Of a stretch of DNA of 64,000 nt, positions 30,872 through 39,993 are shown piece after piece. The number at the start of each line of letters is the position of its first letter. The first letter of the stretch is position 1. A program made the translations under genes and the position numbers. The notes under the pieces were generated by a model. That model saw nothing but the letters and a program-made list of their open reading frames with translations. It had not been told where the DNA came from and did not search any database. The stretch is from Streptomyces sp. CB01373. Lineage in GTDB: Bacteria > Actinomycetota > Actinomycetes > Streptomycetales > Streptomycetaceae. The stretch lies in contig NZ_NNBK01000011.1 of NCBI RefSeq assembly GCF_002803075.1, positions 1 through 64,000 on the forward strand, written 5' to 3'.

Positions 30872-33396
30872 CCGTTCAGCAGTCTGTCGGCGGCTCCGCC
30901 GCGGGCCAACGCCCCGCGGGCGGGGGAGAGGCGGCGGTCCCGCCGGAAGATCTCGTGACGCTGACGATCGACGGGGCCGAGATCAGCGTGCCCAAGGGCA
31001 CCCTGGTCATCCGGGCCGCCGAACAGCTCGGCATCGAGATCCCCCGGTTCTGCGACCACCCCCTGCTCGACCCGGTCGGCGCCTGCCGCCAGTGCATCGT
31101 CGAGGTCGAGGGCCAGCGCAAGCCGATGGCCTCCTGCACGATCACCTGCACGGACGGGATGGTCGTCCGGACCCAGCTCACCTCGCCCGTCGCCGAGAAG
31201 GCCCAGCACGGTGTGATGGAGCTGCTGCTCATCAACCACCCGCTGGACTGTCCGGTCTGCGACAAGGGCGGTGAGTGCCCGCTGCAGAACCAGGCCATGT
31301 CGCACGGCAACGCCGAGTCCCGCTTCGAAGGGAAGAAGCGGACCTACGAGAAGCCCGTGCCGATCTCCACGCAGGTGCTGCTCGACCGGGAGCGGTGCGT
31401 GCTGTGCGCCCGCTGCACCCGGTTCTCCAACCAGGTCGCCGGCGACCCGATGATCGAGCTGATCGAACGGGGCGCGCTCCAGCAGGTCGGCACCGGCGAG
31501 GGCGACCCCTTCGAGTCGTACTTCTCCGGCAACACCATCCAGATCTGCCCGGTCGGGGCGCTCACCTCGGCGGCGTACCGCTTCCGCTCCCGTCCTTTCG
31601 ACCTGGTCTCCTCGCCGTCGGTGTGCGAGCACTGCTCGGGCGGCTGCGCCACCCGCACCGACCACCGGCGCGGCAAGGTCATGCGGCGGCTCGCCGCCAA
31701 CGACCCCGAGGTCAACGAGGAGTGGATGTGCGACAAGGGGCGCTTCGCGTTCCGGTACGCACAGCAGAAGGACCGGCTCACCACGCCCCTGGTGCGCAAC
31801 CCCGAGGGCGAGCTGGTGCCGGCGTCCTGGACGGAGGCGCTGGAGATCGCCGCCCAGGGCCTGCTCGCCTCGCGCGGGCGGACCGGTGTCCTCACCGGCG
31901 GCCGGCTCACCGTCGAGGACGCCTATGCCTACAGCAAGTTCGCGCGCGTGGCGCTCGACACCAACGACATCGACTTCCGCGCGCGCGTGCACAGCGGTGA
32001 GGAGGCCGACTTCCTCGCCGCCCGGATCGCCGGACGCGGACGCGACCTCGACGGCACCGGTGTCACGTACACCGCGCTGGAGAAGGCGCCCGCCGTGCTG
32101 CTCGTCGGGTTCGAGTCCGAGGAGGAGGCGCCCGGCGTCTTCCTCCGGCTGCGCAAGGCCTGGCGCAAGCACGGGCAGAAGGTGTTCGCGCTGGCCACGC
32201 ACGCCACGCGGGGCCTGGAGAAGGCGGGCGGCACCCTGCTGCCCGCCGCGCCCGGCACCGAGCACGAGTGGCTGGACGCGCTGGCGGGCGGCGTCGGACT
32301 TCAGGACGACGGCACCCGGGCCGCCGAGGCCCTGCGGGCCGAGGGCTCGGTCATCGTCGTGGGCGAGCGGCTCGCGTCGGTCGCCGGCGGCCTGACCGCC
32401 GCCGTACGGGCCTCCGCCGCGACCGGCGCACGGCTGGTGTGGATCCCGCGCCGGGCCGGCGAGCGCGGCGCGGTCGAGGCCGGCGCGCTGCCGTCGCTGC
32501 TGCCGGGCGGACGCCCGGCCACCGACCCGCGCGCGCGGGAGGAGGTAGCGGCGCTCTGGGGCGTCGCCGAACTCCCGCACCGCTACGGCCGCGACACCGG
32601 GCAGATCGTCGAGGCCGCGGCCTCGGGCCGGCTGCAGGCCCTGCTCGTCGCCGGAGTGGAGGTCGCCGACCTGCCCGATCCGGCACGCGCGCGTGCGGCC
32701 CTGTCCGAGGCGGGTTTCGTGGTGTCGGTCGAACTGCGGCCCAGCGAGGTCACCGAACACGCGGACGTGGTCCTGCCCGTCGCCGCCGTCGCCGAGAAGG
32801 CCGGCACCTTCCTCAACTGGGAGGGCAGGGTCCGCCTCTTCGAGGCCGCGCTCAAGCCGGAGCAGATGACCCGCACCCTGTCGCCCACCGACGCGCGCGT
32901 GCTGCAGATGCTGGCCGACGCCATGGACGTCCACCTGGGTCTGCCGGACCTGCGGACCGTGCGCGCGGAGCTGGACCGGCTGGGCGCCTGGACCGGACCG
33001 CGCGCCGCGGACCCGGCACACAGCGCGGACACGGCACCGCGCCCGGCCGCCGGGGAGGCCCTGCTCGCGGGGCACCGGCTGCTGCTCGACCAGGGTCTCC
33101 TCCAGGAGGGCGACGACGCGCTCGCCGGCACCCGGCACGCCGCACGCGCACGCGTGTCGGCCGCCACGGCCGCCGAGGCGGGCGTCGCGGACTCCGCCGT
33201 GCTGGCCGTGACCGGTCCCGCCGGAACGGTCGAACTCCCGCTGGAGATCACCGAGATGCCCGACCGGGTGGTGTGGCTCCCGCTGAACTCCGTCGGCGGG
33301 GGCGTCGCCTCCGACACGGGGGCGCTGCCCGGCTCCCTCGTCCGCATCGGCCCGGCGACGTCCTCGACCGAGGCCCCCAAGGAGGTGGAGGCATGA
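30868..33396 (+). CDS. nuoG: NADH-quinone oxidoreductase subunit G
   Basis: An 842-residue 75-kDa subunit. The N-terminal 2Fe-2S ferredoxin domain has RFCDHPLLDPVGACRQCIVEVEG. Next come NuoG-type clusters (CPVCDKGGECPLQ; CVLCARCTRF; a later NTIQICPVGAL), then a 4Fe-4S Mob/Nar domain start (CEHCSGGCATRTDHR, EWMCDKGRF). The rest, from about residue 300, is a molybdopterin-oxidoreductase fold without cofactor residues, as in other NuoG. The C-terminal 150 residues are Ala-rich. The CEHCSGGC motif suggests the extra N7-like cluster is present. It overlaps nuoF and nuoH. Confidence 0.96.
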   Translation: MTVQQSVGGSAAGQRPAGGGEAAVPPEDLVTLTIDGAEISVPKGTLVIRAAEQLGIEIPRFCDHPLLDPVGACRQCIVEVEGQRKPMASCTITCTDGMVVRTQLTSPVAEKAQHGVMELLLINHPLDCPVCDKGGECPLQNQAMSHGNAESRFEGKKRTYEKPVPISTQVLLDRERCVLCARCTRFSNQVAGDPMIELIERGALQQVGTGEGDPFESYFSGNTIQICPVGALTSAAYRFRSRPFDLVSSPSVCEHCSGGCATRTDHRRGKVMRRLAANDPEVNEEWMCDKGRFAFRYAQQKDRLTTPLVRNPEGELVPASWTEALEIAAQGLLASRGRTGVLTGGRLTVEDAYAYSKFARVALDTNDIDFRARVHSGEEADFLAARIAGRGRDLDGTGVTYTALEKAPAVLLVGFESEEEAPGVFLRLRKAWRKHGQKVFALATHATRGLEKAGGTLLPAAPGTEHEWLDALAGGVGLQDDGTRAAEALRAEGSVIVVGERLASVAGGLTAAVRASAATGARLVWIPRRAGERGAVEAGALPSLLPGGRPATDPRAREEVAALWGVAELPHRYGRDTGQIVEAAASGRLQALLVAGVEVADLPDPARARAALSEAGFVVSVELRPSEVTEHADVVLPVAAVAEKAGTFLNWEGRVRLFEAALKPEQMTRTLSPTDARVLQMLADAMDVHLGLPDLRTVRAELDRLGAWTGPRAADPAHSADTAPRPAAGEALLAGHRLLLDQGLLQEGDDALAGTRHAARARVSAATAAEAGVADSAVLAVTGPAGTVELPLEITEMPDRVVWLPLNSVGGGVASDTGALPGSLVRIGPATSSTEAPKEVEA

Positions 33397-34757
33397 GCCC
33401 GTACCTCGCCGCTGAGAACCTGTCGATGTTCGGCACCGATCCCTGGTGGCTGGTCGTCGTCAAGGCGGTGTTCTGCTTCGCCTTCCTGATGGTGACGGTG
33501 CTGTTCTCCATCGTCTGGGAGCGCAAGGTCGTCGCCTGGATGCAGCTGCGCATCGGCCCCAACCGGCACGGGCCCTGGGGCATGCTCCAGTCGCTCGCCG
33601 ACGGCATCAAGCTGATGCTCAAGGAAGACGTCGTCGTCAAGCGCGCGGACAAGGTGGTCTACGTCCTCGCGCCGATCGTCGCGGCCATCCCGGCCTTCAT
33701 GGCGATCGCCGTGATCCCCTTCGGACCGGCGAACAACGAGGTCTCGATCTTCGGTCACCGCACCGCGATGCAGCTGACCGACCTGCCGATCGCGATGCTC
33801 TACATCCTCGCGGTCGCCTCCGTCGGCATCTACGGCATCGTGCTGGCGGGCTGGAGCTCCGGATCGACCTACCCGCTCCTGGGCGGCCTGCGGTCCTGCG
33901 CGCAGATGATCTCCTACGAGATCGCCATGGGCGCCGCGTTCGCCTCGGTCTTCCTGTACTCGGGCTCGATGTCCACGTCGACGATCGTCGAGCAGCAGCA
34001 CGACCGCTGGTACATCCTGCTGCTGCCGGTCTCCTTCCTCCTCTACATCGTCACGATGGTCGGGGAGACCAACCGCGCGCCGTTCGACATGCCGGAGTCC
34101 GAGGGCGACCTGGTCGGCGGCTTCAACACCGAGTACTCGTCGATCAAGTTCGCGATGTTCATGCTCGCCGAGTACGTGAACATGGTGACGGTCTCCGCGG
34201 TGGCGACCACGCTCTTCCTCGGCGGCTGGCGGGCCCCCTGGCCGATCAGCACCTTCTGGGAGGGCGCCAACCACGGCTGGTGGCCGCTGCTCTGGTTCGT
34301 GATCAAGGTCCAGCTGCTGTTGTTCGGCTTCATCTGGCTGCGCGGCACGCTCCCGCGGGTCCGCTACGACCAGCTGATGAAGCTCGGCTGGAAGGTCCTC
34401 ATCCCGGTCTCCGTGGTCTGGCTGATGCTCGTCGCGACCGTCAGGGTCCTGCGCAACGAGAACTACGGCTTCGCCGACATCGCCCTCTACGTCGCCGGTG
34501 CCGTGCTGACGGTGCTGGTCCTGTCGTTCGTCGTCGACATGTTCCGCGAGCGCACGAAGACCGAGGAGAAGCCCGAGGCCGGGCCGGCCGCCTTCGACGC
34601 GATGGCCGGTGGATTCCCCGTACCGCCGCTGCCGGGGCAGGAGCTGCCGCCGGTGCCGCGGCGCCGCTCGCGCCGCGAGCGGGAGTTGATTGTCAGTGGC
34701 GGGTCGGACACTGCCAGTGACGGACCTCTGGATGGAAAGGAGGCGTCCGATGGCTGA
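33393..34757 (+). CDS. nuoH: NADH-quinone oxidoreductase subunit H
   Basis: A 454-residue membrane subunit with about eight helices that completes the quinone chamber. Signature segments are WERKVVAWMQLRIGPNRHGPWG, GGLRSCAQMISYEIAMG and GETNRAPFDMPESEGDLVGGFNTEYSS. The last 80 residues or so (from ERTKTEEKPEAG) form a cytoplasmic Pro/Arg-rich tail not present in E. coli NuoH. The ATG at 33393 overlaps nuoG. The stop overlaps the nuoI start by eight bases. Confidence 0.96.
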   Translation: MSPYLAAENLSMFGTDPWWLVVVKAVFCFAFLMVTVLFSIVWERKVVAWMQLRIGPNRHGPWGMLQSLADGIKLMLKEDVVVKRADKVVYVLAPIVAAIPAFMAIAVIPFGPANNEVSIFGHRTAMQLTDLPIAMLYILAVASVGIYGIVLAGWSSGSTYPLLGGLRSCAQMISYEIAMGAAFASVFLYSGSMSTSTIVEQQHDRWYILLLPVSFLLYIVTMVGETNRAPFDMPESEGDLVGGFNTEYSSIKFAMFMLAEYVNMVTVSAVATTLFLGGWRAPWPISTFWEGANHGWWPLLWFVIKVQLLLFGFIWLRGTLPRVRYDQLMKLGWKVLIPVSVVWLMLVATVRVLRNENYGFADIALYVAGAVLTVLVLSFVVDMFRERTKTEEKPEAGPAAFDAMAGGFPVPPLPGQELPPVPRRRSRRERELIVSGGSDTASDGPLDGKEASDG

Positions 34758-35352
34758 GGAGCCCAAGGAGACCAAACCCGGTTTCCTGAACCCCGTGGCC
34801 GGCTTCGGCGTGACCTTCAAGGCCATGTTCAAGAAGCGGCTGACCGAGCAGTACCCGGAGCAGCAGAAGACCACGGCTCCGCGCTTCCACGGACGGCACC
34901 AGCTCAACCGCCATCCGGACGGCCTGGAGAAGTGCGTCGGCTGCGAGCTGTGCGCCTGGGCCTGCCCCGCCGACGCCATCTACGTGGAGGGCGCCGACAA
35001 CACCGACGAGGAGCGCTACTCGCCGGGCGAGCGGTACGGGCGCGTGTACCAGATCAACTACGCCCGCTGCATCCTGTGCGGCCTGTGCATCGAGGCGTGC
35101 CCCACGCGCGCGCTGACGATGACCAACGAGTTCGAACTGGCCGACTCCAGCCGCGCCAACCTCATCTACACCAAGGAGCAACTGCTCGCCGGTCTCGAAG
35201 AGGGCATGGTCGACACACCGCACGCCATCTACCCGGGCACGGACGAGCAGGACTACTACCGGGGCCTGGTGACGGAGGCCGCGCCGGGCACGGTGCGTCA
35301 GGTCGCCGTCTCCAAGGGCGAGAAGCCAGAGGAGCAGGGGGCTGACGCATGA
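34750..35352 (+). CDS. nuoI: NADH-quinone oxidoreductase subunit I
   Basis: A 200-residue subunit with two 4Fe-4S ferredoxin motifs that bind N6a and N6b: CVGCELCAWACPADAI and CILCGLCIEACPTRAL. The ATG at 34750 (MAEEPKETKPG) follows GGAAAGGAGG. A longer reading from 34690 is rejected because it lies fully inside nuoH. The N-terminus GFGVTFKAMFKKRLTEQYPE is the typical amphipathic membrane-edge helix. It overlaps nuoJ by four bases. Confidence 0.96.
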   Translation: MAEEPKETKPGFLNPVAGFGVTFKAMFKKRLTEQYPEQQKTTAPRFHGRHQLNRHPDGLEKCVGCELCAWACPADAIYVEGADNTDEERYSPGERYGRVYQINYARCILCGLCIEACPTRALTMTNEFELADSSRANLIYTKEQLLAGLEEGMVDTPHAIYPGTDEQDYYRGLVTEAAPGTVRQVAVSKGEKPEEQGADA

Positions 35353-36191
35353 GCGCGCAGCTCGCCGCCTACTCCACCTCCACCGGAGAGGCCTTCCAGT
35401 TCTGGGTGCTCGGCACCGTCGCGGTGATCGGCGCCCTGTGCACCGTCTTCATGAAGAGGGCCGTGCACAGCGCGCTGTGCCTGGCCGCCACCATGATCGT
35501 CCTTGCGATTTTCTACCTCACCAACGGTGCCTACTTCCTGGGCATCGTGCAGATCGTCGTCTACACCGGCGCGATCATGATGCTGTTCCTGTTCGTGGTG
35601 ATGCTCGTCGGCGTGACCGCCGCGGACTCCCTGAAGGAGACCATCAGGGGCCAGCGCTGGCTGGCCCTGTTGTGCGGGCTCGGCTTCGGCATCCTGCTGA
35701 TCGCGGGCATCTCCAACGCCTCCCTGAAGGAGTTCAACGGCACCGGCCACGCCAACGCGGGCGGCAACGTGGAGGGCCTGGCCTCCCTCCTCTTCACCCG
35801 CTACGTCTTCGCCTTCGAACTCACCGGCGCCCTGCTGATCACGGCCACGGTCGGCGCCATGGTGCTCACCCACCGGGAGCGCACCGAGCGGGCCAGGACC
35901 CAGCGTGAGCTGGCCGAGCAGCGCGTGCGCGAGGGACGGCACGTACCGCCGCTGCCGGCGCCCGGCGTGTACGCCCGGCACAACGCCGTGGACATCGCCG
36001 GGCTGCTGCCCGACGGCACCCCGTCCGAGCTCACCGTCAGCAAGACGCTGCGCGAGCGCGGGCAGATCCGCGACGTATCGGCCGAGGCGCTCAACGACCT
36101 CAAGGCCCTTGAGCAGCGCGCCGCGGAACGCCTGGAGCGTACCGAGATCGAGCCGACGGCCTTCAAGCGGCCCGAGGAGGCGTCGAAGTGA
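35349..36191 (+). CDS. nuoJ: NADH-quinone oxidoreductase subunit J with long cytoplasmic tail
   Basis: A 280-residue protein. Residues 1-180 hold five membrane helices with the NuoJ core (NGAYFLGIVQIVVYTGAIMMLFLFVVML). The next 100 residues (from HRERTERARTQRELAE) are a hydrophilic, charged tail with a Pro-rich start and helical end. E. coli NuoJ is about 184 residues, so the tail is an addition. It overlaps both neighbours by four bases. Confidence 0.94.
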   Translation: MSAQLAAYSTSTGEAFQFWVLGTVAVIGALCTVFMKRAVHSALCLAATMIVLAIFYLTNGAYFLGIVQIVVYTGAIMMLFLFVVMLVGVTAADSLKETIRGQRWLALLCGLGFGILLIAGISNASLKEFNGTGHANAGGNVEGLASLLFTRYVFAFELTGALLITATVGAMVLTHRERTERARTQRELAEQRVREGRHVPPLPAPGVYARHNAVDIAGLLPDGTPSELTVSKTLRERGQIRDVSAEALNDLKALEQRAAERLERTEIEPTAFKRPEEASK

Positions 36192-36487
36192 ACCCTGTGA
36201 ACTACCTCTACCTCGCCGCCCTGCTGTTCACGATCGGCGCCACCGGTGTGCTGATCCGGCGCAACGCCATCGTGGTCTTCATGTGCATCGAGTTGATGCT
36301 GAACGCCTGCAACCTCGCGCTCGTCACCTTCTCCCGGATGCACGGCAACCTCGACGGTCAGATCATCGCGTTCTTCACGATGGTCGTCGCCGCAGCGGAG
36401 GTCGTGGTCGGGCTCGCGATCATCGTGTCGGTGTTCCGTTCCCGCCACTCGGCCTCGGTCGACGACGCCAGCCTGATGAAGCTGTAA
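36188..36487 (+). CDS. nuoK: NADH-quinone oxidoreductase subunit K
   Basis: A 99-residue subunit with three helices. The two conserved membrane glutamates of the proton path are E35 (FMCIELMLNACNLAL) and E71 (VAAAEVVVGLAI). Length is standard. The GTG at 36188 overlaps the nuoJ stop and nuoL starts 15 bases after the stop. Confidence 0.96.
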   Translation: MNPVNYLYLAALLFTIGATGVLIRRNAIVVFMCIELMLNACNLALVTFSRMHGNLDGQIIAFFTMVVAAAEVVVGLAIIVSVFRSRHSASVDDASLMKL

Positions 36488-36502
36488 GGGGTCGGAGTAA
36501 TC

Positions 36503-38416
36503 GTGGAGAACCTGATTGCGCTGCTGATCGCGGCGCCCCTGCTCGGAGCGGCCGTCCTCCTGGTCGGCGGCCGGCGGCTCGACGCCGTCGGCCACTGGCT
36601 CGGCACCCTGCTCGCGGCCGTCTCCTTCGTGATCGGCCTGGTCCTCTTCGCCGACCTGCTCGGCCGGAGCACGGACCAGCGGACCCTGACCCAGCACCTG
36701 TTCAGCTGGATCCCGGTGTCCGGCTTCCAGGCGGACATCACGTTCCGGCTCGACCAGCTGTCGATGACGTTCGTCCTGCTGATCACCGGCGTCGGCTCGC
36801 TGATCCACCTGTACTCGGTCGCGTACATGGAGCACGACGAGCGGCGCCGCCGCTTCTTCGGCTACCTCAACCTGTTCCTCGCGGCGATGCTGGTGCTCGT
36901 CCTCGCCGACAACTACCTGCTGCTGTACGTCGGCTGGGAGGGCGTCGGTCTCGCCTCCTACCTGCTGATCGGTTTCTGGCAGCACAAGCCCAGCGCGGCG
37001 ACCGCGGCGAAGAAGGCCTTCCTGGTCAACCGGGTCGGCGACATGGGCCTGTCCATCGCGATCATGCTGATGTTCGCGACGTTCGGCACCTTCGCCTTCG
37101 GCCCTCTGCTCGGCACCCACGCCGAACCCGGTCTCGTGGGCGGCGCCACCGAGGGCAAGCTCACCGCCATCGCCCTGATGCTGCTGCTCGCCGCCTGCGG
37201 CAAGTCCGCCCAGGTGCCGCTGCAGTCCTGGCTCGGGGACGCGATGGAGGGCCCGACCCCGGTCTCGGCCCTCATCCACGCCGCGACGATGGTGACGGCG
37301 GGCGTCTACCTCATCGTCCGCTCCGCCGCGATCTTCAACGCGGCGCCGAACGCGCAGCTCGTGGTCACCGTCGTCGGCGCGGTCACGCTGCTGTTCGGTG
37401 CGATCGTCGGTTGCGCGAAGGACGACATCAAGAAGGCGCTGGCCGGCTCGACCATGTCGCAGATCGGCTACATGGTGCTGGCCGCGGGCCTCGGCCCCAT
37501 CGGCTACGTCTTCGCGATCATGCACCTGGTGACGCACGGCTTCTTCAAGGCCGGGCTGTTCCTCGGCGCCGGTTCGGTCATGCACGGCATGAACGACGAG
37601 GTGGACATGCGCAAGTACGGCGGTCTGCGCTCGTACATGCCGGTCACCTTCATCACCTTCGGCCTCGGCTACCTCGCCATCATCGGCTTCCCGGGCCTGT
37701 CCGGCTTCTTCTCCAAGGACAAGATCATCGAGGCGGCCTTCGCCAAGGGCGGCACCGAGGGCTGGATCCTCGGCGGCGCGGCCCTGCTGGGCGCGGCCAT
37801 CACGGCGTTCTACATGACGCGCGTGATGCTGATGACGTTCTTCGGCGAGAAGCGCTGGCAGCCCGACGAGAACGGCAACGAGCCGCACCCGCACGAGTCG
37901 CCGAAGGCCATGACGATCCCGATGATCGTGCTGGCCGTCGGGTCGGTCCTGGGCGGCGCGTTCTTCAGCATCGGCGACCGCTTCCTGCACTGGCTGGAGC
38001 CGGTCACCGGGCACAGCGAGGGCAACTCTCCGCTCAGCGCGTGGACCGTCACCGGCGCGACGATGGTGTGCCTGGTCATCGGCGTGGCCATCGCCTGGGC
38101 CCAGTACGGCCGCAAGCCGGTCCCGGTCGTCGCCCCGCGCGGATCGCTGCTCACCCGGGCCGCCCGGCGGGACCTGCTCCAGGACGACTTCAACCACGTC
38201 GTCCTGGTCCGCGGCGGCGAGCACCTCACGCGGTCCCTGGTCTACGTCGACCACACCCTGGTCGACGGAGTCGTCAACGGCACGGCGGCCTCGGTCGGCG
38301 GCCTGTCCGGGAGGATGCGCCGCCTCCAGAACGGCTTCGCGCGCTCCTACGCGGTCTCGATGTTCGGCGGTGCGGCACTCCTGGTCGCCGCGACCCTGCT
38401 GATGAGGGCGGTCTGA
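36503..38416 (+). CDS. nuoL: NADH-quinone oxidoreductase subunit L
   Basis: A 637-residue antiporter-like subunit with about sixteen membrane helices and the long lateral helix at the C-terminus. Signature regions are YVGWEGVGLASYLLIGFW, QVPLQSWLGDAMEGPTPVSALIHAATMV and FFKAGLFLGAGSVMHG. The channel residues (Glu in GWEG, Lys in FFKAG) are present. The GTG at 36503 follows AAGGGGTCGGAG. nuoM begins five bases after the stop. Confidence 0.96.
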   Translation: MENLIALLIAAPLLGAAVLLVGGRRLDAVGHWLGTLLAAVSFVIGLVLFADLLGRSTDQRTLTQHLFSWIPVSGFQADITFRLDQLSMTFVLLITGVGSLIHLYSVAYMEHDERRRRFFGYLNLFLAAMLVLVLADNYLLLYVGWEGVGLASYLLIGFWQHKPSAATAAKKAFLVNRVGDMGLSIAIMLMFATFGTFAFGPLLGTHAEPGLVGGATEGKLTAIALMLLLAACGKSAQVPLQSWLGDAMEGPTPVSALIHAATMVTAGVYLIVRSAAIFNAAPNAQLVVTVVGAVTLLFGAIVGCAKDDIKKALAGSTMSQIGYMVLAAGLGPIGYVFAIMHLVTHGFFKAGLFLGAGSVMHGMNDEVDMRKYGGLRSYMPVTFITFGLGYLAIIGFPGLSGFFSKDKIIEAAFAKGGTEGWILGGAALLGAAITAFYMTRVMLMTFFGEKRWQPDENGNEPHPHESPKAMTIPMIVLAVGSVLGGAFFSIGDRFLHWLEPVTGHSEGNSPLSAWTVTGATMVCLVIGVAIAWAQYGRKPVPVVAPRGSLLTRAARRDLLQDDFNHVVLVRGGEHLTRSLVYVDHTLVDGVVNGTAASVGGLSGRMRRLQNGFARSYAVSMFGGAALLVAATLLMRAV

Positions 38417-38421
38417 TACCG

Positions 38422-39993
38422 ATGTCCTTTCCTCTGCTGACAGCGACGGCGGTGCTCCCGGCCCTCGGGGCCATCGCCACGGCCGCCGTGCCGGCCGCCC
38501 GGCGCACCGCCGCGAAGTGGCTCGCGCTGGTCGCCTCGCTGGCCACGCTCGCGCTGGCCGCCACCGTCCTGGTCCGCTTCGACCCCGGCGGCGCCCGTTA
38601 CCAGCTCACCGAGTCCCACTCCTGGATCGCGTCGTTCGGCGTCAGGTACGAACTGGGCGTGGACGGCATCGGGGTGGCCCTGGTCGGGCTGACCGCCCTG
38701 CTCATCCCGTTCGTGATCCTGGCCGGCTGGCACGACGCCGACCCGCTGGAGACAGGAAGCCGCCGCTGGCGGCCGACCCAGGGCTTCTTCGCGCTGATCC
38801 TGGCCGTCGAGGCGATGGTGATCATCTCCTTCGAGGCCACCGACGTCTTCCTCTTCTACATCTTCTTCGAAGCCATGCTGATCCCGATGTACTTCCTCAT
38901 CGGCGGCTTCGGGGACCGTGCCCACGAGCACGGTGAGGAGACGGCGTCGACCCAGCGGTCGTACGCGGCGGTGAAGTTCCTCCTCTACAACCTCACCGGC
39001 GGTCTGATCATGCTGGCCGCGGTGATCGGGCTGTACGCGGTCGCCGGGAGCTTCTCGCTCTCCGAGATCGCGCAGGCGCGCGCCGGCGGCTCGCTGCACA
39101 TGGCGACGAGCACCGAGCGGTGGCTGTTCCTCGGCTTCTTCTTCGCCTTCGCGGTGAAGGCGCCGCTGTGGCCGCTGCACACCTGGCTGCCCAACGCGAT
39201 GCAGGAGTCCACCGCGCCGGTCGCCGTCCTCATCACCGCGGTCGTCGACAAGGTGGGCACCTTCGCGATGCTCCGCTTCTGCCTCCAGCTCTTCCCGGAG
39301 GCGAGCAAGTGGGCCACGCCGGCCATCCTCGTCCTCGCCCTGATCAGCATCATCTACGGGGCACTGCTCGCGGTGGGCCAGCGGGACATCAAGCGCCTGA
39401 TCGCGTACGCGTCGATCTCGCACTTCGGCTTCATCATCATGGGCATCTTCGCGATGACCAGCCAGGGCCAGTCCGGAGCGACGCTCTACATGGTCAACCA
39501 CGGCCTGTCGACGGCCGTGCTGATGCTGATCGCCGGCTTCCTGATCTCCCGGCGCGGCTCCCGGCTCATCTCCGACTACGGCGGTGTGCAGAAGGTCGCC
39601 CCGGTGCTCGCAGGCACGTTCCTGATCGGTGGCCTCGCCACCCTGTCCCTGCCGGGACTCGCGCCCTTCGTGAGTGAGTTCCTCGTCCTGGTCGGCACGT
39701 TCACGCGCTACCCGGCGATCGGCATCGTCGCCACCCTCGGCATCGTGCTGGCCGCGCTGTACACGCTCGTCCTGTACCAGCGGACGATGACCGGTCCCGT
39801 GAAGCCGGAGGTCTCGGCGATGCCGGACCTGCGGGTGCGGGAACTGGTGGTCGTGGCCCCGCTGGTGGTGCTGCTGATCTTCCTGGGCGTCTATCCGAAG
39901 CCCGTCACGGACATCGTCAACCCGGCGGTCAAGCAGACCATGTCCGACGTACACAAGACCGACCCGAAGCCCGCAGTGGAGGCGGCCAAGTGA
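38422..39993 (+). CDS. nuoM: NADH-quinone oxidoreductase subunit M
   Basis: A 523-residue antiporter-like subunit. Signature regions are FYIFFEAMLIPMYFLIGGFG (conserved Glu), FFAFAVKAPLWPLHTWLPNAMQESTAPVAVL (conserved Lys) and RDIKRLIAYASISHFGF. About fourteen helices are expected. A charged loop after GFGDRAHEHGEE is slightly expanded. The start ATG lies five bases after nuoL and the end overlaps nuoN by four bases. Confidence 0.96.
   Translation: MSFPLLTATAVLPALGAIATAAVPAARRTAAKWLALVASLATLALAATVLVRFDPGGARYQLTESHSWIASFGVRYELGVDGIGVALVGLTALLIPFVILAGWHDADPLETGSRRWRPTQGFFALILAVEAMVIISFEATDVFLFYIFFEAMLIPMYFLIGGFGDRAHEHGEETASTQRSYAAVKFLLYNLTGGLIMLAAVIGLYAVAGSFSLSEIAQARAGGSLHMATSTERWLFLGFFFAFAVKAPLWPLHTWLPNAMQESTAPVAVLITAVVDKVGTFAMLRFCLQLFPEASKWATPAILVLALISIIYGALLAVGQRDIKRLIAYASISHFGFIIMGIFAMTSQGQSGATLYMVNHGLSTAVLMLIAGFLISRRGSRLISDYGGVQKVAPVLAGTFLIGGLATLSLPGLAPFVSEFLVLVGTFTRYPAIGIVATLGIVLAALYTLVLYQRTMTGPVKPEVSAMPDLRVRELVVVAPLVVLLIFLGVYPKPVTDIVNPAVKQTMSDVHKTDPKPAVEAAK

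Noticed and set aside
30568..33138. 856-codon open frame antisense to nuoG
   Set aside because: Shadow frame over a gene with clear cluster-binding motifs; no family features of its own.
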